A stretch of DNA of 29,207 nucleotides from Chloroflexi bacterium UBA4733 (lineage in GTDB: Bacteria > Chloroflexota > UBA4733): assembly GCA_002404055.1 (NCBI GenBank), contig DHIZ01000277.1:8394-37600 (forward strand), written 5' to 3'. The first letter of the stretch is position 1. The number at the start of each line of letters is the position of its first letter. Under the pieces are notes generated by a model. That model saw only the letters and a list, made by a program, of their open reading frames with translations, had not been told where the DNA came from and searched no databases. Positions 1 through 6,959 of the stretch are shown piece by piece. The translations under genes and the position numbers were made by a program.

Positions 1-200
1 AGGGGGCCTGCCTCCGCGCTCAACCGGCCAAGCGCATCCAGGCAGAGAGGCCGCGCCGTTCGGTTCGTGAACGGGCAGCACAGTGTGCCCTGCTGTCGCA
101 GGCGATACCATCGACGAAGTACTCGGAGCAACCCCTTCAGGGCCGCCACCGGGTTAAGATGTCTCACAGTTGCCAAGATCGGTAGGAGCGTTCGCGGAAG
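1..200. other. Leader/upstream region of recG, no gene seen
   Basis: No convincing coding region is visible. Two plus-strand frames stay open for about 60 codons, but their translations are Arg/Pro-rich and match no family I recognise. A ribosome binding site (GGTAGGAG at about 181-188) ends the region and serves recG. I looked for T-box and other leader-RNA motifs and found none I could defend. Confidence 0.4.
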
Positions 201-2984
201 ATGAACCGTTTGAGCCGCGCCGCTGCGACGGCCCGGGACACGCAGCCGCAGGCGCGACCGGGTCTGGCGGAGGCCGACCTGCTGATCCGCAATCTGGAGA
301 GCCAGATGCGGCGGCAGCGCGACGGTGGGATGACAGGGCCGGAGTTTTCCGCAGGGCTGCGCCGTTGGGCGGAGCGGTTTCGCTTGGCCTTGCCGGAGTT
401 CGCGTCCGAGGCCGAGGAGATTGCCACGACCTTCTCAGGTGACGACGACCACCTGGGAACTAGCATGCGCCTGGAGCGCATCGGTACTGCGATGCGCCTG
501 CTGGCGCGCCTGCGCTCCCACATGGCAGGCGAGACGCCGCGCCAGGTCATGCTGCCCGGCGCATCCGGCCCGCCGCCGGAAGCGGTGCCGAGCGCATCTT
601 CGGCTGCGCTGGCTCGTGGACGGCAGAGCGGCGTGTTGCCCCCAGCGGAGCTTCACCTTTCAAGGTCGACTCCCAACGGACAAATGCAATCGGCGCCTAC
701 GCAGCCAATAACGTCTGAACCGCCTGCCAGGGCACTGGCCCCCGCGGAGCGACCGGTGCACGGTCCCGATTCGCCGAAAACGTTCAAGCGCAGCGGTACC
801 GCCGCCAGACCTAAGGGCAAGTCAACGCCCAGGGCGCCCAATAGCCGAGCGACCACGCCGAAAGGAGTGCAGCCAAAGAACTGGTGCTTTGATACGCCTA
901 TCGAGCAGATTGCGACGTTCAAAGGCAAGTTTGCCGCGCCGCTCAGTAAGCTGCATATCCGAACGGTAGGAGATATGCTGTACAAGTACCCCCGTCGGCA
1001 TTTAGATTACAGCAAGCTGCTGCCAATCGCACAGCTTCGCGCGGACGAGGAAGCCACTATTGAGGCTTCTGTAATGAAATGTAATGTGGTACACCCGGTT
1101 CGCGGACGAGTCGGGCGCGTTGAAGCTACCTTTCACGACACCACTGGTACGATTCGTGGCACTTGGTTCGGGCCGACCTGGCGCGCTCGTGAACTAATGC
1201 CCGGTCGTCGCCTCTACGTCAGCGGCAAAGTGCGTGCCTTTATGGGTCAATTGCAGTTTTCGCATGCCGACTATGAGGACGTTACGGACAAGGAGGCAGT
1301 ACACACTGGTCGCCTAATACCAGTATATAAGCTGAGCGGTGAACTGCCGGGTAAGTGGCTAAGGGGTCAGACCAAATTGGCGGTGGACAATCTAGCATAC
1401 AGGATCGAGGATCACTTATCGGCGCCGTTCCTCCAGCGTTGGAACCTTGCCCCATTACATGCCGCCATCCAGCAGATCCATTTCCCGGACGACGACAAAG
1501 AGTTGCAAATCGCCCGCCGCCGCATCGCGTTCGATGACCTTTTCCTCCTGCAGCTCGGTCTACTGAAACAAAAGCAAGAGTGGCAACGCATGCGTGCCAT
1601 TCCCTTGCCGCTACCTGCCGCCCGCCTTGCCGAGTTCGTCGCACGGCTGCCGTTCACCCTTACCGCGGCGCAGCAGCAGGCGCTCGGAGAAGTGCTGGCG
1701 GATATTGGTCGGGACGTGCCAATGGGTCGTCTCCTCCAGGGCGATGTCGGCTCCGGCAAGACTGTAGTAGCCGCGCTGGCAGCGCTGGCAGCGGTGGAGA
1801 ACGGCTGCCAAGCCGCCATTGTCGCTCCCACGGAGGTCCTGGCCGAACAGCACGTGCGCACGCTGGCAGCCCTGTTCGCGGAGATGATACCGATGCTGAA
1901 GCCGGTGCTGATCACCGGCAGCCTTACCGCACGAGCGCGTTCCGAAGCCTGGAAACACGTGGGCAGCGGACAGGCAGCGGTCGTCGTGGGTACTCACGCT
2001 CTGTTCAGCGAGCGCGGCGAGTTCGCACGGCTGGCCCTGGTGGTAATCGACGAGCAACACCGCTTTGGCGTTTATCAACGGGATACACTCTGGCGCAAGG
2101 GTCAACGGCCGCACCTGCTGGCGATGACCGCAACACCGATCCCGCGGACGCTGGCCCTTCAGAAGTTCGGGGACCTTGACCTGTCGGTGATTGACGTAAA
2201 GCCGGTGGGGCGCCAGTCGATCATTACACGCTATGCAGTACCAGAAAAGCGCAAAGCCGTGTACGAGTTCGTTCGTACACAGGTAGGGAAAGGTCGGCAG
2301 GCGTTTGTCATTTGTCCACTGGTAGACGAGAACGAATTGCTTTCGGTAAAAGCGGTAACCACTGAATATCGGCAACTACGTGAGGAGGTGTTCCCGGGGC
2401 TGTCCCTGGGCCTCCTGCACGGTCGAATGAAAGCTGCTGATAAGGACGACACGATGCGCCGTTTCCGTGACGGCCAGATACAGATTCTGGTCGCGACGAC
2501 CGTTATTGAGGTCGGCGTGGATGTGCCGAATGCCACTGTCATGCTGATTGAAGGGGCGGAGCGCTTCGGCCTGGCCCAACTGCATCAGTTGCGCGGCCGG
2601 GTTGGTCGTGGCGAGCACCAGTCGTATTGCGTACTCTTGGCATCGGAAGCGGTCGCTGAGGACGGTGAGCAACGCCTGCGGCTCGTGGAGAGTAACAGCG
2701 ACGGCTTCGCCCTGGCCGAAGCCGACCTCGTGAAGCGACGGACCGGCACGTTCTTCGGCTCGGAACAGAGTGGTGACGAAGGACTCTTGCGGTGGGTGGC
2801 CTATGCCGATCCAGGCCAGGCACGACAAGCGGCCGAGGTCACGTTGGCGCGGGACCCGGACCTGGCACTACCCGAGCACGCGCTACTGGCGACCCGCGTC
2901 GCCAAGCTGCTGGCAGCGCAGCGCAAAGTTATCGGAGCGACTACTGAGGAGGATGGAGAGACGGCGAGCCTGGCGTACGTGTGA
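201..2984 (+). CDS. recG: ATP-dependent DNA helicase RecG
   Basis: RecG is a cytoplasmic superfamily 2 translocase that regresses stalled replication forks and processes branched recombination intermediates. Residues about 1-110 are helical and charged, and about 115-225 form a Pro/Ser/Ala-rich linker. The recognisable RecG core begins near residue 230 with the wedge/OB domain (GDMLYKYPRRHLDYSKL near 256). Walker A is GDVGSGKT (514-521), the DEQH box is 617-620, and motif III is TATPIPRT. Motifs V-VI run from TTVIEVGVDVPNA to LHQLRGRVGRGEH. At 927 aa the protein is well above the usual 680-830 aa because of the N-terminal extension. The ATG at 201 has GGTAGGAG upstream. In the C-terminal TRG region the usual R-G-P-G-E stretch reads R-R-T-G-T (846-850). 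Parts of the gene have distinctly lower GC than the rest. The gene is convergent with the membrane-protein gene downstream. Confidence 0.96.
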   Translation: MNRLSRAAATARDTQPQARPGLAEADLLIRNLESQMRRQRDGGMTGPEFSAGLRRWAERFRLALPEFASEAEEIATTFSGDDDHLGTSMRLERIGTAMRLLARLRSHMAGETPRQVMLPGASGPPPEAVPSASSAALARGRQSGVLPPAELHLSRSTPNGQMQSAPTQPITSEPPARALAPAERPVHGPDSPKTFKRSGTAARPKGKSTPRAPNSRATTPKGVQPKNWCFDTPIEQIATFKGKFAAPLSKLHIRTVGDMLYKYPRRHLDYSKLLPIAQLRADEEATIEASVMKCNVVHPVRGRVGRVEATFHDTTGTIRGTWFGPTWRARELMPGRRLYVSGKVRAFMGQLQFSHADYEDVTDKEAVHTGRLIPVYKLSGELPGKWLRGQTKLAVDNLAYRIEDHLSAPFLQRWNLAPLHAAIQQIHFPDDDKELQIARRRIAFDDLFLLQLGLLKQKQEWQRMRAIPLPLPAARLAEFVARLPFTLTAAQQQALGEVLADIGRDVPMGRLLQGDVGSGKTVVAALAALAAVENGCQAAIVAPTEVLAEQHVRTLAALFAEMIPMLKPVLITGSLTARARSEAWKHVGSGQAAVVVGTHALFSERGEFARLALVVIDEQHRFGVYQRDTLWRKGQRPHLLAMTATPIPRTLALQKFGDLDLSVIDVKPVGRQSIITRYAVPEKRKAVYEFVRTQVGKGRQAFVICPLVDENELLSVKAVTTEYRQLREEVFPGLSLGLLHGRMKAADKDDTMRRFRDGQIQILVATTVIEVGVDVPNATVMLIEGAERFGLAQLHQLRGRVGRGEHQSYCVLLASEAVAEDGEQRLRLVESNSDGFALAEADLVKRRTGTFFGSEQSGDEGLLRWVAYADPGQARQAAEVTLARDPDLALPEHALLATRVAKLLAAQRKVIGATTEEDGETASLAYV

Positions 2985-2999
2985 GTGGTGTATTCGGAA

Positions 3000-3056
3000 C
3001 GACCCCACCCGCGCGCTTCGCTTGCCGGCCCTCCCCCTGACGGGAGAGGGCCTCGT
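3000..3056 (+). repeat. Left arm of a 57-bp perfect inverted repeat
   Basis: Positions 3000-3056 are the exact reverse complement of 3263-3319, as read directly from the sequence. The arm starts with CGACCCCACCCGCGCG and ends with GAGAGGGCCTCGT. Each arm also holds a small imperfect hairpin of its own (GCCCTC pairing with GAGGGC). It starts 16 bp after the recG stop codon. It may act as a terminator for the convergent genes or be a copy of a dispersed intergenic repeat family. Confidence 0.85.
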
Positions 3057-3262
3057 TGCCAGGGGTATGGCGGTGACAGCCGGCGCCACGGTTGGCAAGA
3101 CCGACTACGGGACGGGCTGCCTGTCATCATTCCTTACTTCATTCTTGAACGCTACGCCCATCGTATCGCAGCACATCAAGAACGTCTCGGCCGGACCAAC
3201 TCTGCCCACCGCACGGCCAACATTCTCCGTGTTGCCCCCGCGCAACCGGCATTTCGATTTCG
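3057..3262. other. Non-coding spacer between inverted repeat arms
   Basis: This is 206 bp between the two repeat arms. Short frames cross it but show no family resemblance and no ribosome binding site. With the arms it makes a unit of about 320 bp of MITE-like shape. I see no target-site duplication at its ends and no transposase. Confidence 0.4.
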
Positions 3263-3319
3263 ACGAGGCCCTCTCCCGTCAGGGGGAGGGCCGGCAAGCG
3301 AAGCGCGCGGGTGGGGTCG
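3263..3319 (-). repeat. Right arm of a 57-bp perfect inverted repeat
   Basis: Exact reverse complement of 3000-3056. It ends 21 bp before the stop codon of the minus-strand membrane protein gene, so the pair fills the whole space between two convergent genes. Matching is lost at once on both sides of the 57 bases. Confidence 0.85.
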
Positions 3320-3340
3320 CCCCCAGCCACTCCCCCTTCC

Positions 3341-4426
3341 TCACACCTCCCTCCGCACAAACGGCAGCGCCACCACTCCCAACGCAGCCAGCGGCAAGAT
3401 CTGGCAGAACTGCAACGCGAGACCGAAGCCGAGCGCCGTGGCGGCGGGAACACCGGCAGGCGTCAAGACAGCCAGGACCAGTACCTGATAAGCGCCGATG
3501 CCGCCGGGGGCGGCGGGAACAACCAGTCCCAACGTCGCAGCCCCCAGCGCCAGTGCCGGTACCGCTGGCGGGACCTCCAGGCCAAAGGCGGCTGCCAGGC
3601 TGAAGGCCGTGGCCAGGGTCGCCAGCCAGACCAGGGCCGTGAGCGACAGAATGCCGATAAGCGCGCCGGGACGGGCGAAGGCGCGCGTGCCGGCGCGAAT
3701 CCGGTCGCTGACGACGCCTGCGCGACTCGCGAGCACGGGATGGCGGCGGAAGATCCTCGCGGCCAGGCGACCAGACTGATCGCCGGCGGCGGCAACCGCC
3801 GCTGCGGCCAGCAACAACATGGCGAACACGAGGCCCGCTGCGTCCACACCGTGGCGCAGCCAGGGCAAGGGCGCTACCTGGCCAAACAAGATCAGGAGCA
3901 TAAGGACCACGGCGGCGCCATCCAGCGCCTTCTCTACGACGACGGTCGTCAGGGCGGTCCCAAACGCGGGTCCAGTGGGGCGACCGACGAGATAACAGCG
4001 CAGGATATCCCCGGGACGGGCGGGGAACACCAGGTTCAACAAGTACGCGACCGCTAGCAATCGTCCGGCTCGCCACACCGGCACCACGCCGGACGGCAGC
4101 AGGAGCAGACGCCAACGCAGCGTCGTGGCGACGAAGGCTGGAACGACGGCCAGCACCGCCGCGGCGACCCAGCGTCTGTCCACGCTCGCCAGCACTGCCA
4201 GGAGACTACGGGGCTGCACGTCCCGGAAGAGCAAGACCAGGCAGGCGACGCTGATAATCACGCCGACGGCCAGCCGGAAGCCGGGCGATCGAAGGACGGT
4301 GCGACGGGCGGGATCACTGCCGGGAACCGGGTGGATATCTGTCACAGCAACCTCAAGGAGTGACGACAGCCGTCGACGACCACGCCATGCCCTGGTGAGC
4401 AGCGACCTATCCTCCTGGTTCGCCAT
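3341..4426 (-). CDS. YbhN/LPG synthase-type integral membrane protein (flippase-like domain)
   Basis: This is a polytopic membrane protein resembling the lysylphosphatidylglycerol synthase membrane-domain family (YbhN/AglD-like), whose members are linked to lipid or lipid-linked sugar handling in the inner membrane. Hydrophobic segments begin near residue 51 and recur to the C-terminus. Family-like features are VAYLLNLVFPARPGDILRCY in the third helix region, followed by GTALTTVVVEKALDG and a late APGGIGAYQ. The soluble aminoacyl-transfer domain of true MprF proteins is absent, so lysyl transfer is unlikely. The ATG at 4426 overlaps the 3' end of the upstream kinase gene by 20 bp and has no clear ribosome binding site; GTG at 4345 (residue 28) is an alternative start. 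It is the last gene of the apgM-kinase run. Confidence 0.82.
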   Translation of the reverse strand: MANQEDRSLLTRAWRGRRRLSSLLEVAVTDIHPVPGSDPARRTVLRSPGFRLAVGVIISVACLVLLFRDVQPRSLLAVLASVDRRWVAAAVLAVVPAFVATTLRWRLLLLPSGVVPVWRAGRLLAVAYLLNLVFPARPGDILRCYLVGRPTGPAFGTALTTVVVEKALDGAAVVLMLLILFGQVAPLPWLRHGVDAAGLVFAMLLLAAAAVAAAGDQSGRLAARIFRRHPVLASRAGVVSDRIRAGTRAFARPGALIGILSLTALVWLATLATAFSLAAAFGLEVPPAVPALALGAATLGLVVPAAPGGIGAYQVLVLAVLTPAGVPAATALGFGLALQFCQILPLAALGVVALPFVRREV

Positions 4427-5417
4427 GGATCAATTTACTCTCGGCCAAACGCTGTACTGTCGGAACCTCGCTCAGAAATCGGTCAACGGCGTCTCGCCTC
4501 GGAAGTGACGGCCTGGCTCCCAGGACGGTACAGGCGAGGCTGCCGGCGGCCACGGCGAAGCGCAGGGCAGCCTGCAGGGGCGCTCCCTCAGCCAGGGCAA
4601 CGGCAAACGCTCCCGCAAAGGCATCACCGGCCGCAGTCGTGTCAACGACGCTGACCTGCGGCGCCGGTTGAAACCAGGCGCCGGTTGGGCCAACCAACAC
4701 GGCGCCGCGGCCGCCGAGCGTTACGATGGCGCCACCAACGCGGAGTTGGCGCAACTGCTCGGCAGCCTGGACCACCGATTCCTGATCGCACACTTCGGCC
4801 CCGGCGAGCAGGCTCGCCTCCGACTCGTTGACGATGAGCCAGTCCACCAGTGGCAGCAGGGCTAAGGCCCGCCGTTCGGCTGGCGCGGCGTTGAGCAGTC
4901 GGATCGCCCCTGTCGGTGCCTGCGCCAACAATGCCTCCACCGCTGCAAACGGCCATTCAAGCTGGCCCATCACGACCGCGGCATCGCTGAACGCGGCGCT
5001 TGCCTCGGCGATCGTGGCGGCGTCGGCACGCGCGTTCGCGCCGGGGGCGACGATGATGGTGTTCCCACCGTCGTCGGCCACGGCAATCAGCGCCACGCCG
5101 GACGGTTCACCCGGCGCCGTTCGCACCCAGCGCGCGTCCACACCGTCGGCGCGCACACTGTCCAACAGCAGTGTGCCGGCGGCATCATCACCGACCACGG
5201 CCAGGAGCCGCGCCGCGCCGCCCAGCCGCGCCACGGCCGCCGCCTGGTTGGCGCCCTTACCGCCGGGCACTTGCACCAACTCCCGACCGTGGATCGTCTC
5301 GCCTCGAGCCGGTAGGCGCGCCGTGCGCACCACCATGTCCAGATTGATGCCGCCAGCCACGACAATGAACCGCGGTCCAGCAGAGACCTGCGCGGGCGAT
5401 TGGCTCTCTTCCGTCAT
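4407..5417 (-). CDS. rbsK: PfkB-family sugar kinase, ribokinase-like
   Basis: A cytoplasmic kinase that most likely phosphorylates ribose or a related sugar with ATP. The N-terminal PfkB signature GGINLDMVV (22-30) is followed by the substrate-binding stretch PGGKGANQAAAVARLG (51-66) and the NESEAS motif. The C-terminal signature DTTAAGDAFAG begins at D259, with the catalytic base D265. Ala instead of Gly at the first position of the anion hole is normal for ribokinases. The 336 aa length is slightly above the usual 300-310 because of about 15 extra N-terminal residues. It starts 5 bp after the apgM stop codon and its end overlaps the next gene, so the three genes are probably cotranscribed. 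No ribose transporter is nearby, so the substrate is inferred from family motifs only. Confidence 0.88.
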   Translation of the reverse strand: MTEESQSPAQVSAGPRFIVVAGGINLDMVVRTARLPARGETIHGRELVQVPGGKGANQAAAVARLGGAARLLAVVGDDAAGTLLLDSVRADGVDARWVRTAPGEPSGVALIAVADDGGNTIIVAPGANARADAATIAEASAAFSDAAVVMGQLEWPFAAVEALLAQAPTGAIRLLNAAPAERRALALLPLVDWLIVNESEASLLAGAEVCDQESVVQAAEQLRQLRVGGAIVTLGGRGAVLVGPTGAWFQPAPQVSVVDTTAAGDAFAGAFAVALAEGAPLQAALRFAVAAGSLACTVLGARPSLPRRDAVDRFLSEVPTVQRLAESKLIHGEPGG

Positions 5418-5422
5418 AGCGG

Positions 5423-6631
5423 TCAGGCGCCAAACTTGTCATATTTCAGGGCGTGCGCCATGGCGATGTCCAGCACATCGGCATGGTTGATGTGGCCGAG
5501 TGACCCGCTGGCCGCCGCCCGTTCGGAAAAGCCCGGTCGCCCTTCCGGGATGACATACGGCGAGTGCAGGAGCAAGGGCAGCGGATGCCAGCTATGACTC
5601 TTCAGCACGCTGGGGGTCGAGTGGTCGCCGGTAATCACCAGCACGTCGGGCTTGAGGTCCAACACCTGCGGCAGGAGCGCATCGAACTCCTCGATCACCG
5701 CCGCCTTCCGTGCCGGGTCGCCGTCTTCACCAGCGCTGTCGGTCGGCTTGACGTGCAGGTAGAAGAAGTCGTGCTCGGTCCAGTGCTCCCGCAGCACCGC
5801 CACTTCCTCGGCGATACTGTGCGGCGAGCCTAGCACCTGCATTCCCACGATGCGCGCCAGCCCTTTGTACATTGGATAGGAGGCAATGGCACCGGGAGTG
5901 AGCTTGTAGAGGTCGGAAAAGCTGGGCAGCGAGGGATGCGAAGCGAAGCCGCGCAGCAGCACCATGTTCGCCGGGTGTTTGTTGGCTATTACGCGCTGCG
6001 CTTCCGCCACGAACTGGTTGGCGAGGTCGGCGCTACGCGCCGCCTCCGGCGCCAGGGCTTCGACGGCTTGCGGGGGCACGCCGGTGTGCTGGGGGTCCGA
6101 GTCGCTCAGGCGGTCGTCCAGTCCGGGCCCCTGGAACACAACGACGGCACGGTACTGCTCCTCGGTCAGAATGTGGACGACCACCCCCGGCAACTGCACC
6201 TCCTCGCGCAGCCGACGGCAGAGCCGCTCATTCAATTCCGTAGCGATGCGACCCGCCCGCCGGTCGGTGATCTTCCCTTCGGCGTCGACCGTGCAGAAGT
6301 TCATTCGGGCGGCAAGGTCCTGCGGCCCCAGATCAAAGCCAACGCCGAGCGCCGAGAGCGCGCCGCGCCCGATATTGTGTTCCAGAGCATCGTACCCAAA
6401 CAGAGCAAGGTGCGCCGGCCCGCTACCAGGCGTCAGACCGGCCACGAGCGGCGTGCTCAGCCCGGTAGCCGAAACGGCTGCCAACGCATCAAGGTTGGGC
6501 GTGCGTGCCCGCTCCAGTTCCGTCTTGCCATCGAGCCCGCTAGGCAGCCCGCCCAGGCCGTCCAAGACGACGAAGACGATCCGCGACGGCGTCTGAATCG
6601 AGAGGTCGCGTCGAATGTGGTTCGGAATCAC
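5423..6631 (-). CDS. apgM: 2,3-bisphosphoglycerate-independent phosphoglycerate mutase, archaeal type
   Basis: Interconverts 3- and 2-phosphoglycerate in glycolysis and gluconeogenesis through a phosphoserine intermediate. It belongs to the alkaline phosphatase superfamily. Metal-binding D24 sits in VLDGLGG, and the nucleophile is S70 in TPGSGPAH. Further metal ligands are in HVKPTDSAGEDGD and ITGDHSTPS, with a late HSWHP. The arrangement and the length (402 aa) fit the ApgM family rather than the roughly 510-aa GpmI enzymes. The start is GTG at 6631, preceded by a GAGTGAG stretch. It heads a three-gene run with the ribokinase-like gene and the flippase-like gene. Confidence 0.93.
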   Translation of the reverse strand: MIPNHIRRDLSIQTPSRIVFVVLDGLGGLPSGLDGKTELERARTPNLDALAAVSATGLSTPLVAGLTPGSGPAHLALFGYDALEHNIGRGALSALGVGFDLGPQDLAARMNFCTVDAEGKITDRRAGRIATELNERLCRRLREEVQLPGVVVHILTEEQYRAVVVFQGPGLDDRLSDSDPQHTGVPPQAVEALAPEAARSADLANQFVAEAQRVIANKHPANMVLLRGFASHPSLPSFSDLYKLTPGAIASYPMYKGLARIVGMQVLGSPHSIAEEVAVLREHWTEHDFFYLHVKPTDSAGEDGDPARKAAVIEEFDALLPQVLDLKPDVLVITGDHSTPSVLKSHSWHPLPLLLHSPYVIPEGRPGFSERAAASGSLGHINHADVLDIAMAHALKYDKFGA

Positions 6632-6733
6632 GGTGTCTCACTCGCTACATGTTCGCTGCTGATACGCCCCCATTGTAGCCGTTTGAAGGTCCACCCCACG
6701 ATGCATGACCGGGCTGGCGAACCTCCCCGGCAC

Positions 6734-6756
6734 GCACGGCCGGAGCGCGGCCGTGC
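6734..6756 (-). repeat. Perfect 9-bp-stem hairpin upstream of apgM
   Basis: GCACGGCCG (6734-6742) pairs with CGGCCGTGC (6748-6756) across a 5-nt loop. It lies about 100 bp upstream of the apgM start. It could be in the apgM leader or be part of a dispersed repeat. No T-tract follows it in either direction. Confidence 0.5.
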
Positions 6757-6885
6757 CAGGCGATGGAGATCCTTGGCCGCCCTATCCTGCCTCTCGCCAA
6801 CATGCTCACGCCGCCAACACGGCTCCCGTAAAGCAGAGTAGGGTCCTCTCTGGATGATCCCAGCGCCGCAACGCCTTGATGCTCG

Positions 6886-6909
6886 CTCGCCCCCAGGCGT
6901 GGGGGCGAG
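6886..6909 (-). terminator. Possible dnaG terminator hairpin
   Basis: CTCGCCCCC (6886-6894) pairs perfectly with GGGGGCGAG (6901-6909) around a 6-nt loop. A second short hairpin (TGGGGG/CCCCCA, 6925-6939) lies between it and the dnaG stop codon. There is no T-run on the minus-strand side, so intrinsic termination is only a possibility. Confidence 0.35.
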
Positions 6910-6959
6910 ATGCCGAAGGCAGAGTGGGGGCCTCCCCCAGCCCAAGCCGTGCCGGATGC

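Larger units (their letters stand above)
6632..6959. other. Hairpin-rich intergenic region between apgM and dnaG
   Basis: 328 bp with no credible gene. A minus-strand frame crosses it, but its translation is Arg/Cys/Gly-rich and looks accidental. The region carries several strong inverted repeats (6734-6756, 6886-6909, 6925-6939). It must contain the dnaG 3' end signals and the apgM promoter, since both genes are on the minus strand. I could not identify a convincing -10/-35 pair. Confidence 0.5.

Noticed and set aside
1..200. T-box or other leader RNA before recG
   Set aside because: I found no conserved T-box or riboswitch core, only general GC-rich pairing.
3139..3488. Frames across the inverted repeat region
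   Set aside because: They run through the repeat arms in both directions with low-complexity Arg/Pro translations, so they are not genes.
5936..6841. 301-codon plus-strand open frame
   Set aside because: Mostly antisense to apgM, which has full catalytic motifs; the translation has no recognisable domain.
6628..6945. 105-codon minus-strand frame in the dnaG-apgM gap
   Set aside because: Arg/Gly/Cys-rich translation over hairpin DNA, no ribosome binding site and no family resemblance.
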